Notes under the pieces: model-generated
Told to the model about the DNA's origin: nothing
The model's database searches: none
What the model saw: only the letters and a program-made list of their open reading frames with translations
NCBI GenBank assembly: GCA_019695335.1
Contig: JAIBAF010000032.1
Span: 1 to 38,940 of the forward strand
DNA length: 38,940 nucleotides
Direction of reading: 5' to 3'
Source: a bacterium
GTDB taxonomy: Bacteria; CLD3; SB21
Program-made: the position numbers and the translations under genes
Shown: positions 32,507 through 38,940 of the stretch, one piece after another
How positions within the stretch are numbered: position 1 is the stretch's first letter
Layout: each line of letters starts with the position of its first letter

Positions 32507-32512
32507 TATAAT
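32507..32512 (+). promoter_or_regulatory. Candidate -10 element before the threonine aldolase gene
   Basis: A perfect TATAAT lies 17 bp before the start at 32530, with an AGGA ribosome-like site between. No good -35 box is seen at 16-18 bp spacing, which would suit activator-dependent or alternative-sigma transcription. Confidence is low. Confidence 0.3.
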
Positions 32513-32529
32513 TATTAGGATACAACCGT

Positions 32530-33705
32530 ATGAGTAGTCGCAGGGCTTTTTTGAAAGGAACGGCCATAGCTGCTGTTCCAACCATATTTAATTTTCCAGG
32601 GGCCATCGCTTCTTTGATATTGCCTGCATTTAATGCGGACGAAATCAATTTTTTCTTTGACGGCGATCGGAATTATACCGACCCGGAGTTTTATTCTAAA
32701 AAATTGTATGAACTTGCAAAAGCCACCAAAGATCAAGCCGATTTCTACGGGCAGGGCGGAGCTGTGGCTGCACTGGAGCAGGCTTTTGCCGCCGTAACCG
32801 GAAAAGAAAAGGCGATTTTCGTTCCGTCCGGCACGATGGCGAATCAGTTGGCATTAAAAATTCTGAGCGGAAATAACACCAAAATTTTTGTTCAGGAAAC
32901 GAGCCATATTTTCAGAGACGAAGCGGATGCGGCACAATCGGTTCATGGCAAGCGTCTGATTCCGTTGGCCAAAGGACAAGGCAATTTTACATTGGACGAA
33001 TTGAAAGAGGCCGTCGACTATCATAATCAGGGTGAAGTTTTCAAAAGCGGCATCGGCGCTATTTCCATTGAGAATCCTGTTCGCCGCATGGACGGCCAGG
33101 TATTTAAATTCGATGAAATGAAAAAAATTTCGGCGTACTGTAAAGAGCAGGGATTCAAATTACATCTGGATGGCGCGCGTTTGCACATCGCTTCGTCGTA
33201 CTCCGGAGTTTCCATTAAAGAGTATGCGTCGTGTTTCGATACGGTGTATATTTCATTATACAAATATCTCGGAAGCGGTGGCGGCGCGATATTGTGCGGC
33301 GATGCGCCGGTTATCGATCAGATGCCGCATTGGATTAAAGTATACGGCGGTACGATGTTCCAAAGCTGGCCCTACGCGCTGATGGCTTTGAACAATCTTA
33401 AAGACATCGAAACACGGTTGAGTATGACTAAACAAAAAGGCGAGGATTTTGTTGCGCTGATCAATCAAACCGACGAATTTCAGATTGGCAAAATGGCCGA
33501 TGGTACGAATGTCTTCGATCTGACCATCAAAGGCACCATCGATTACAAAAAATTTAACGATCTGCTTAGGGAAAAGGGGATTTTAATGGGACGGGCTAAC
33601 AAAGGGATTGTCAAAACATTGATCAATGAAACGATTCTGAAAAGAGATAGCCATGAAATTTTGAAAGCCATGAAAGAAGCTTACAGCAAAGCGAAAACAG
33701 CTTAA
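32530..33705 (+). CDS. Threonine aldolase-family PLP enzyme with twin-arginine signal
   Basis: The 391-residue protein has a Tat signal, SSRRAFLKGTAIAAVP (residues 2-17, Arg-Arg pair at 4-5), followed by a fold-type I PLP enzyme of the threonine aldolase/beta-eliminating lyase family. Motifs in order are FYGQGGAVAALE, IFVPSGTMANQLAL (PLP phosphate loop), ISIENPVRRMDG, KLHLDGARLHIA (Asp binding the pyridine nitrogen) and SLYKYLGSGGG, whose Lys245 should form the Schiff base. Relatives cleave L-threonine or L-allo-threonine to glycine and acetaldehyde in the cytoplasm. Tat export of a folded, PLP-loaded enzyme is chemically consistent but uncommon. It is followed after 15 bp by an AraC gene, probably in one operon. 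Confidence 0.93.
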   Translation: MSSRRAFLKGTAIAAVPTIFNFPGAIASLILPAFNADEINFFFDGDRNYTDPEFYSKKLYELAKATKDQADFYGQGGAVAALEQAFAAVTGKEKAIFVPSGTMANQLALKILSGNNTKIFVQETSHIFRDEADAAQSVHGKRLIPLAKGQGNFTLDELKEAVDYHNQGEVFKSGIGAISIENPVRRMDGQVFKFDEMKKISAYCKEQGFKLHLDGARLHIASSYSGVSIKEYASCFDTVYISLYKYLGSGGGAILCGDAPVIDQMPHWIKVYGGTMFQSWPYALMALNNLKDIETRLSMTKQKGEDFVALINQTDEFQIGKMADGTNVFDLTIKGTIDYKKFNDLLREKGILMGRANKGIVKTLINETILKRDSHEILKAMKEAYSKAKTA

Positions 33706-33720
33706 TCGTCAAGGAATATT

Positions 33721-34863
33721 ATGTTTTGGCCAGCGCTTTTTTCAATTGGAATTGCTCAAGGGTTATTTTTAATCACCTTGATCATGATCAAAGGTCGTAA
33801 AAACTTCCTTGCTTCCCGATTGATCAGCATTATGATTTTTCTGATGATGTTATCGAATTTCGGATATTTGGCTATCCGTACTGAGTTATTGTATTATATT
33901 CCTCAAGTCTATGGATTGTCTTTTGGATCGTTGTTTCTTTTTGGTCCTCTGTTATATTTTTATTCCAAAGCCGTTTTGGTAAACGGATTTCAATGGCGTA
34001 GAAAAGATTGGTTACATTTTCTCCCATTTTTAATTCAAGCGACGACGGCGATACCGTGGTTTCTGAATGATTCCGAAGATTGGATTGTTTTTATTCGTAC
34101 CTTTCTTGCAGGTAATTTAATCGTCGAGCTTTATCCAAAAATCGTATATGCCGCCCAAAATTTTCATTTACTGATTTACATTATCTTGACGTCACAACGA
34201 ATTCGTTTGGCAAGACAAGAACACCAACAGGCGAAGTACGTTGTTCCGGTTTCTTCACGTGTCCGATGGCTTACCGGCTTAACGATGTGTTTGGCGCTTT
34301 TACTGGCTGCAGTCTTTTCGATGTATATTTTTGTAATAGTGCATGGAAAATTCAACCCGGTCACGAATTACATCTATACCGTTGTCACTTCCGGAATTAT
34401 CTATTTCATGGCTTATTCGTATGTACTAAATCCTGAATTGATCACGCCTGATTTTTTGCAGAAATACCGGACTTATATGCCGTTTGACGGCGATATAGGC
34501 GAGAGGTATCTGGAAAAATTGAAGTCCTTGATGGATCATGAAAAATTGTATGTGAATCCCGATTTAAAACTTGCAGATCTGGCTGAGGCATTAAGTTTGC
34601 CACTACATCAGGTTTCGAAACTGATTAACGATAAGTTTGGTAAATCGTTTACCGATCTGATCAACGCGTATCGCGTTCAAGAATTTATCGACCGCGTTAA
34701 TCGCCCTGAATATCAGTCACATTCCGTTTTTGGCCTGGCGCTTGACGTTGGTTTTAATAGCAAATCCGCATTCAACTCTGCCTTTAAAAAACTGACCGGT
34801 AAAACACCTTCCGAATACCGTCATGAGTCTGAAAAATCAGGCTTTTCAAGTCCGATTTTATAA
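33721..34863 (+). CDS. AraC-family regulator with membrane-embedded N-terminus (second copy)
   Basis: This 380-residue regulator has seven hydrophobic segments in its first 235 residues (first near 4-22, last near 212-232) and a C-terminal AraC domain (about 260-372). The domain shows LAEALSLPLHQVSKLINDKFGKSFTDLINAYRVQEF and FGLALDVGFNSKSAFNSAFKKL followed by TGKTPSEYR. It is a paralogue of the gene at 1667 and shares its topology and FWP start. It lies between the Tat aldolase and the hydrolase at 34942 and may sense a product of that cluster. An AAGGAAT sequence is the ribosome site. The effector is unknown; a hydrophobic or peptide signal is often proposed for such proteins. Confidence 0.88.
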   Translation: MFWPALFSIGIAQGLFLITLIMIKGRKNFLASRLISIMIFLMMLSNFGYLAIRTELLYYIPQVYGLSFGSLFLFGPLLYFYSKAVLVNGFQWRRKDWLHFLPFLIQATTAIPWFLNDSEDWIVFIRTFLAGNLIVELYPKIVYAAQNFHLLIYIILTSQRIRLARQEHQQAKYVVPVSSRVRWLTGLTMCLALLLAAVFSMYIFVIVHGKFNPVTNYIYTVVTSGIIYFMAYSYVLNPELITPDFLQKYRTYMPFDGDIGERYLEKLKSLMDHEKLYVNPDLKLADLAEALSLPLHQVSKLINDKFGKSFTDLINAYRVQEFIDRVNRPEYQSHSVFGLALDVGFNSKSAFNSAFKKLTGKTPSEYRHESEKSGFSSPIL

Positions 34864-34941
34864 ATCAGGTCGAAGGGTTTCCTTTTAGAGCCTATCTTTA
34901 TAAGTTGTTTGATTTTTTTTCATCAACTGAAGGAAACGCCT

Positions 34942-35955
34942 ATGCGATGGTTAAAGTTCTGTATTTTTTTCTTTTTATCGATGGCTACGGATATTCAATA
35001 TGGTTTTGCTCAGTTTCGCCCGGAAATCGATAGTACCGTCAATAATCTTGTGCACACGCCTGGATATAAAACCGGTCACTTGGGCGACTTGGGTGCAGTA
35101 AAAAAGTATGGAAACGGGCAACAAAACTTGATTCTCATTCCCGGCTTGGGCTTCGATGCATCTGTATTCGACGATTTCATGGAAACAAATGAAAATTTGT
35201 ATACTATGTATGCGATTACGATTGCCGGTTACGGAAAAACGGCTGCTCCACCGATGCCTGCTGAAGGAACGAGTTACGGAGAACAAACATGGACACAAGG
35301 AACGGTCGCTGGATTACTTAAGTTGATCGATAAAGAAAAATTGGAGAAGCCGGTCATAGTCGGACACTTTGTCCAAGGCACGCAGATTGCATTGCGCTTG
35401 GCTGAAGATTATCCAAATAAAATCGGGGGTGTGATTATTTTGGGCGGTCCGGCTAAATTCATTGTTGCGATGAACGGGCGAGTCAAAGATTTTCCGCTGG
35501 ATACGATGATCTTATTTACTGACAAAGCAACAGGTCCAAAGTGGTTTAAACACATGACCCGGAAATTTTACGATGAAAATAATATTCGTCCTGAAATTTA
35601 TTCTCTCGACAACCATCGCGGCATGGAACTTTGGCAGCAATCCACTTCCATTCCTTTGCCGGTGCTTGTACGTTATGTGTGTGAATATTTTGCCAGTGAT
35701 GTCAAAGTAAGATTTCCGGAAATACAATGTCCGGTGCTCATATTGCGTCCAACTTTCAGTGAATCAATTCTTTCTGATCCGGTCAATAATTATGTCCGGC
35801 CGCAATATATTGATTCATGGAATGATGCGCCGTCAAAAAATTCATTGATTCAGTTCAAAGATATTCAGAATGCATCGACGTTTGTCTGGAAAGATAAGCC
35901 GGATACGGTATACGATGCGATACATGTTTTTATAAAATTTCTCAAAAACAAATGA
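34942..35955 (+). CDS. Alpha/beta hydrolase-fold protein lacking catalytic Ser and His
   Basis: ATG at 34942, preceded by AAGGAAA, is the start; the frame runs back to a TTG with no support. The 337-residue protein has a signal peptide (to about residue 24, GFAQF). It has a typical alpha/beta-hydrolase core with LILIPGLGFDASVF and AITIAGYGKTAAPP. The expected nucleophile elbow G-H-S-x-G-G reads VGHFVQGTQIALRLAEDYP, so the Ser is Phe143. Near the C-terminus the usual RHFIM-x-D-x-P site reads NASTFVWKDKP, so the His is Thr313. Both substitutions are unambiguous in the DNA. It should therefore be a catalytically dead binding protein, unless a different residue acts. It is downstream of the AraC gene with a 78-bp gap. 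Confidence 0.85.
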   Translation: MRWLKFCIFFFLSMATDIQYGFAQFRPEIDSTVNNLVHTPGYKTGHLGDLGAVKKYGNGQQNLILIPGLGFDASVFDDFMETNENLYTMYAITIAGYGKTAAPPMPAEGTSYGEQTWTQGTVAGLLKLIDKEKLEKPVIVGHFVQGTQIALRLAEDYPNKIGGVIILGGPAKFIVAMNGRVKDFPLDTMILFTDKATGPKWFKHMTRKFYDENNIRPEIYSLDNHRGMELWQQSTSIPLPVLVRYVCEYFASDVKVRFPEIQCPVLILRPTFSESILSDPVNNYVRPQYIDSWNDAPSKNSLIQFKDIQNASTFVWKDKPDTVYDAIHVFIKFLKNK

Positions 35956-35967
35956 TTCACGTGCGTC

Positions 35968-37200
35968 TTAAATCATTTTTCTTGGGATCAAAATGACATC
36001 CGTCGTTCGATGTTCACGCGAAATCGTAAGTTTGTGAGGGGTTGTTTTTTCTAATACGCGACGCAATTCAGTCAGCGTATAAAAAGATGCCGGTTTTTCG
36101 TCAATCGACTCGATCAGATCATTCTTTTGTATGCCGCTGGAGTACGCCGGCGAATTTTCCAAAACATCATTGATTCTGAATGTATGATAATCTTTTCCTT
36201 CAGCAGTAATGCTGAGACCGCCACAAAATGCGGAAGCAAAAGAATCGATAAATGTCGCATTAGGCTCGAGGTATAAACGATCATGTTTAAGATCAATAAC
36301 GATATTAAACCGATTCATGATTTGCATGCCGATGCTGCCGTATTCCGAAGGATTGGCATGGGCGCCGGCCTGATCTTGAGAAAAAAGCGTGACCGGATTG
36401 CTGATGACAAAATTTCCAAGCTGCAATTTTGAGATTCTACCCATTTGTCCGACTGAAGCGCCGCCGGCTCCAACTTTACCGATTGCGCGAATGGTTGGTA
36501 TGGAGCCATTCAACAACTGCCGGTCATTGACAAATGGCGAGTTAAATAACAGAGCACCGGACGACCCCATGTCTATTAAAAAAGGACCGCGGCTTGCAGG
36601 TTCGTTTGATAAACTGATTTCCGCATCCATTTGAATATGCCCAGCGCCGTTCAACCTGACGGGAATTGCGTCGCCTTTACCGGCGTATGCAAATGTGTTT
36701 TTATCGTGTAATATCATAGTGAGATTTTTAAAATCAATTTCCACCGCAAACTGTTTAATAAATTCAGTGCCAACCAAACCATCGAAATCGTGTCCGAAAG
36801 AAGCGGCGAGGTGTTTCAGCTGAATTGCCAGCGTAACAGGCTCGGCATAAGTGTCATATCCGGGAATGATCATTGATGCGTCACTTACAAAATAACCGGT
36901 GGATATTTGCGAGCCGGCGCCTTTCACCTGAACGTCGCCTCTGAATGACAATCCTAATTCTTTTGCCGTTTCCACTTCGATTAGAGTATATTTGTTACCC
37001 GTGTCCAGGATAAAAGACAACTCACGTGAATTGTTTACTTTTGCTTTGAACAGAATATGATTGTTGATCATTTCAAAAGGAATAGTTACCCCGGATTGGG
37101 GTACGATGGGATCAGGTTTAAAAAATCCGATCTTCCAAACAATCAAAATGACGCTTAAGAACACTACGGCAACTAGTGTAATTTTAGTTTTTCGTTTCAT
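35968..37200 (-). CDS. Retropepsin-like aspartyl protease with C-terminal PDZ domain
   Basis: This 410-residue membrane-anchored or exported protein has an N-terminal helix (about residues 7-26). Two aspartyl-protease lobes follow: FILDTGNKYTLIE (Asp near 65) and FLIDMGSSGALLF (Asp near 210), where Met replaces the usual Thr or Ser after Asp. GHDFDGLVGTEFIKQF and YGSIGMQIMNRFNIVIDLKH are the turns typical of this bacterial family. The C-terminus (about 310-405) is a PDZ domain with SPAYSSGIQKNDLIESID. The protein probably cleaves or binds periplasmic polypeptides. The Met change in the second active-site loop may alter activity. It converges on the hydrolase gene with 12 bp between stops. Confidence 0.88.
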   Translation of the reverse strand: MKRKTKITLVAVVFLSVILIVWKIGFFKPDPIVPQSGVTIPFEMINNHILFKAKVNNSRELSFILDTGNKYTLIEVETAKELGLSFRGDVQVKGAGSQISTGYFVSDASMIIPGYDTYAEPVTLAIQLKHLAASFGHDFDGLVGTEFIKQFAVEIDFKNLTMILHDKNTFAYAGKGDAIPVRLNGAGHIQMDAEISLSNEPASRGPFLIDMGSSGALLFNSPFVNDRQLLNGSIPTIRAIGKVGAGGASVGQMGRISKLQLGNFVISNPVTLFSQDQAGAHANPSEYGSIGMQIMNRFNIVIDLKHDRLYLEPNATFIDSFASAFCGGLSITAEGKDYHTFRINDVLENSPAYSSGIQKNDLIESIDEKPASFYTLTELRRVLEKTTPHKLTISREHRTTDVILIPRKMI

Positions 37201-37309
37201 AGGATTAAAGATAGGTTTAAATAATCAAAAAAAATTGATCATTACTACGCCATATGTGAATGGATTGTTTCAGTTTTTAAAACACGATGTCTTTATATAA
37301 GGAGGTCTT

Positions 37310-37666
37310 ATGAATATCCGCAGAATTGTTCCCGATATCGTCACAGATCAAATGGAAGTCAGCAAAAAATTTTATTCGGAATTTTTTGAATTAAAACTGG
37401 CAATGGACTTGGGTTGGGTTGCCACGTTGATTTCGACGAGTAATGAAACGGCTCAAGTTACGCTCGTTAAAGGTATTCCACCTTCGACAGACGATCACAC
37501 GGTTGCTCTGACTGTTGAAGTTGAAGACGTTGACGCCATGTATCGCAAGGCGCAACATGCAGGGTTAAAAATTATTTACCCCATGACAGACGAACCTTGG
37601 AGTGTTCGGCGTTTTCATATTAACGATCCCAATGGAATTACTATAAACGTGATGATGCATCTTTAA
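37310..37666 (+). CDS. VOC-family (glyoxalase-like) protein 1
   Basis: A 118-residue single-subunit VOC fold (paired beta-alpha-beta-beta-beta). IVPDIVTDQMEVSKKFYSEFFELKLAMDLG forms the first module, and VALTVEVEDVDAMYRKAQHAGL, then RRFHINDPNGITINVMMHL the second. Metal-ligand positions in relatives are His/Glu at strand ends, here partly visible in FHINDPNG and NVM. Members include glyoxalase I, bleomycin and fosfomycin resistance proteins and dioxygenases; the specific reaction cannot be told. A strong AAGGAGG lies 6 bp before the ATG. It is followed after 21 bp by the DinB gene and later by another VOC gene, forming a plus-strand row of small detoxification-type proteins. Confidence 0.88.
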   Translation: MNIRRIVPDIVTDQMEVSKKFYSEFFELKLAMDLGWVATLISTSNETAQVTLVKGIPPSTDDHTVALTVEVEDVDAMYRKAQHAGLKIIYPMTDEPWSVRRFHINDPNGITINVMMHL

Positions 37667-37687
37667 AAATAGTCAAAGGGTAATCTT

Positions 37688-38176
37688 ATGAAATTGTCTG
37701 AACCGTTGGTTGCAGAATTGCAATATGAAAGCATCTCGACGCGAAAAATGCTGGAACGCGTACCGCAGGAAAAGATGGCGTGGAAACCGCATCCGAAATC
37801 CCGTTCGTTGGGTGAAGTCGCAGTTCATATTGCTCATCTTCCAGGACTATTTATAACCTCGATGTCTCAGGATGAATTGGACAAAAATCAGTACCCGATG
37901 CAGCCGGTCAATACCGTATCCGATTTAGCCGCACTTTTTGATAAGAATATTCGCAATGCACTGGCGGTTTTAAAAATTTTATCGGACGAACAGATGATGG
38001 CCTCGTGGCGCTACCGGTACGGCGAAAAAATTATTTTTGAAATGCCACGGCTTGCGGTGATTCGCGGAATGGGTTTCAGCCACCTGATCCATCATCGCGG
38101 ACAATTATCGGTTTATCTTCGTTTGCTGGATGTGCCGCTGCCGCCGGTTTACGGGCAAACAGCCGATGAAGGGTAA
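37688..38176 (+). CDS. DinB-family putative metal-dependent enzyme
   Basis: This 162-residue four-helix-bundle protein has the DinB/YfiT signature. MLERVPQEKMAWKPHPKSRSLGEVAVHIAHLPG carries the first His ligand (VHIAH, about residue 53), and MGFSHLIHHRGQLSVYLRLLDVPLPPVYG carries the HxxxH pair (HHRGQ). The metal site therefore looks complete. Such proteins act as thiol transferases (bacillithiol, mycothiol or glutathione dependent) or as hydrolases, often in detoxification. AAAGGG is the ribosome site, and the gene is 21 bp downstream of a VOC gene, consistent with a stress-response operon. The thiol co-substrate of this lineage is unknown. Confidence 0.9.
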   Translation: MKLSEPLVAELQYESISTRKMLERVPQEKMAWKPHPKSRSLGEVAVHIAHLPGLFITSMSQDELDKNQYPMQPVNTVSDLAALFDKNIRNALAVLKILSDEQMMASWRYRYGEKIIFEMPRLAVIRGMGFSHLIHHRGQLSVYLRLLDVPLPPVYGQTADEG

Positions 38177-38251
38177 TTGGTAAAATTTCTTTGTAATTCC
38201 TCCGAATGATTTTAAATTGATATATCCGCTCATCATTTGGAGGAGTTGCTT

Positions 38252-38665
38252 ATGCATTCTATTATTAATTTCCATAATGCCTCGCCGATTTTGCCGGTAA
38301 ATAATTTAGAAATTTCCATCCAATATTATTCCGAAAAGCTGGGATTTATGCTTGACTGGAAAGAGCCTGAGATCATGGCTTCGGTTTCCCGCGGGCCGTG
38401 TAATCTTATGTTGTGTGAAGGTGACCAAGGCCACTCAGGTACTTGGGTGTGGATCGGTGTTGGCGATGTGGAAGCACTGCACGAAGAATTTAAAAAATCC
38501 GGCACGATCATCCGTAACCCTCCGACCAATTACTATTGGGCATTCGAAATGCAAGTGCAGGATCCCGACGGCAACGTTTTACGTTTCGGATCCGATTCCA
38601 AGAAAGGCGAGTCTTACGGACCATGGCTCGATATGCATGGAAAATATTGGCCTGCACAAAAATAA
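38252..38665 (+). CDS. VOC-family (bleomycin-resistance-like) protein 2
   Basis: ATG at 38252 with GGAGGAG 8 bp upstream is the start; an in-frame TTG 15 bp earlier is part of that ribosome site. The 137-residue VOC protein has ASPILPVNNLEISIQYYSEKLGF as the first module, NLMLCEGDQGHSGTWVWIGV in the middle, and AFEMQVQDPDGNVLRFGSD with the usual DPDGN turn and Phe-Gly ending. It is of the resistance or glyoxalase type, but the ligand is unknown. It is 75 bp after the DinB gene with a small AT-rich gap, so it may be in the same operon or have its own promoter. The gene for a lipoprotein follows after 19 bp. Confidence 0.9.
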   Translation: MHSIINFHNASPILPVNNLEISIQYYSEKLGFMLDWKEPEIMASVSRGPCNLMLCEGDQGHSGTWVWIGVGDVEALHEEFKKSGTIIRNPPTNYYWAFEMQVQDPDGNVLRFGSDSKKGESYGPWLDMHGKYWPAQK

Positions 38666-38684
38666 ACATTCGCTTGGTAAAGAA

Positions 38685-38940
38685 ATGAAAGCTGTTCCAT
38701 TACTCCTTGCACTTCTATTGCTGACCGGTTGTGCGCACAAAGAAATCCGGATGTATGAACCAGGAAAAACTCCTACGACAATCTTGGATTCAGTCGTTGT
38801 AATGAGTAAGCCTGTAAGATTGACTTACACTAATGAAAAACGAAAAGTGCAAAAAAATGTGCGTGGTTTTTTAAAAAAACAAGAAAACGGATTCTATCAG
38901 TTTGAACCGCGTAAATTCGGCGAAACCAAACCTTCAAGAA
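38685..38940 (+). CDS. Lipoprotein of unknown function (5' part, cut by window end)
   Basis: An open frame of 85 codons runs off the window with no stop. It begins with MKAVPLLLALLLLTGCAHK, a clear lipoprotein signal with Cys16 as the lipid anchor. A polar, Lys-rich sequence follows with EIRMYEPGKTPTTILDSVVVMSKPVRLTY and KRKVQKNVRGFLKKQ. No domain is recognisable in this part. It lies 19 bp after the VOC gene and is probably in that operon. No strong ribosome site is visible. Confidence 0.78.
   Translation, partial: MKAVPLLLALLLLTGCAHKEIRMYEPGKTPTTILDSVVVMSKPVRLTYTNEKRKVQKNVRGFLKKQENGFYQFEPRKFGETKPSR

Noticed and set aside
32394-32648. N-terminal extension of the LuxR protein frame to 32648
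   Set aside because: It overlaps the well-supported aldolase start at 32530 on the other strand, encodes a basic low-complexity sequence, and the ATG at 32393 begins the membrane helix pattern.
1-38940. CRISPR arrays, rRNA or tRNA genes, transposases, prophage genes
   Set aside because: No regularly spaced direct repeats, no rRNA-like or tRNA-like segments and no integrase or transposase motifs were seen. Gaps between genes are all under about 200 bp.

Overview
The window is a gene-dense stretch of roughly 43% GC bacterial chromosome, estimated by eye. It has 41 recognisable complete protein-coding genes and two truncated by the window edges. I see no rRNA, tRNA, CRISPR array or transposase, and no intergenic gap exceeds about 200 bp. 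Several families point to the FCB superphylum (Bacteroidota, Ignavibacteriota and KSB1-like lineages): AraC regulators with a membrane N-terminus, large MacB/FtsX permeases, a DUF4199 gene beside a LuxR gene, the CNGKC small protein, and many exported lipoproteins and beta-propellers. Clear Shine-Dalgarno sites (for example before 6239, 18220, 30016, 37310 and 38252) are unlike core Bacteroidota, which rarely use them, so a deeper FCB lineage is more likely. This placement is inference.

Layout. 1-721 is the 3' end of a xanthine dehydrogenase molybdenum subunit. 765-6239 (minus) carries a lipoprotein, a membrane AraC regulator, an amidohydrolase lipoprotein translationally coupled to a PHB-depolymerase-like esterase, and a seven-bladed PD40 propeller. 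The AraC gene and the esterase-amidohydrolase pair share a 24-bp upstream element. 6436-8095 (plus) is a compact operon of uridine kinase, an Mpv17-like membrane protein and a MESH1-like alarmone hydrolase. 8097-12832 (minus) holds an exported methyltransferase, a possible outer-membrane protein, an FtsX/MacB permease and an NTF2-like lipoprotein. 12869-18220 (minus) has three exported DJ-1/PfpI paralogues with a cupin, an S41 protease and a propeller. A sequence relic of a DJ-1 gene start lies between two of these genes.

18275-27991 (minus) looks like three consecutive transcription units. Each is preceded, 57-68 bp before its first start codon, by the same 15-bp motif (CAATATCGTTCAAGA on the coding strand). 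Each unit encodes an exported metallo-beta-lactamase-fold protein, and two proteins in the group (an M28 peptidase and an MBL hydrolase) carry the same small Cys-rich zinc-ribbon-like module at opposite ends. This apparent regulon is the most interesting multi-gene system I found here.

28168-29932 holds a metal-sensor module: a MerR regulator with the three-cysteine spacing of Hg/Pb sensors, divergent from a membrane-anchored double-CC protein whose promoter has a 19-bp spacer. 30016-38940 contains an ankyrin lipoprotein, the DUF4199/LuxR pair, a Tat-signal threonine aldolase, a second membrane AraC regulator, an alpha/beta hydrolase that appears to have lost its catalytic Ser and His, a retropepsin-like protease with a PDZ domain, two VOC proteins, a DinB protein, and the start of a lipoprotein gene cut off by the window end.
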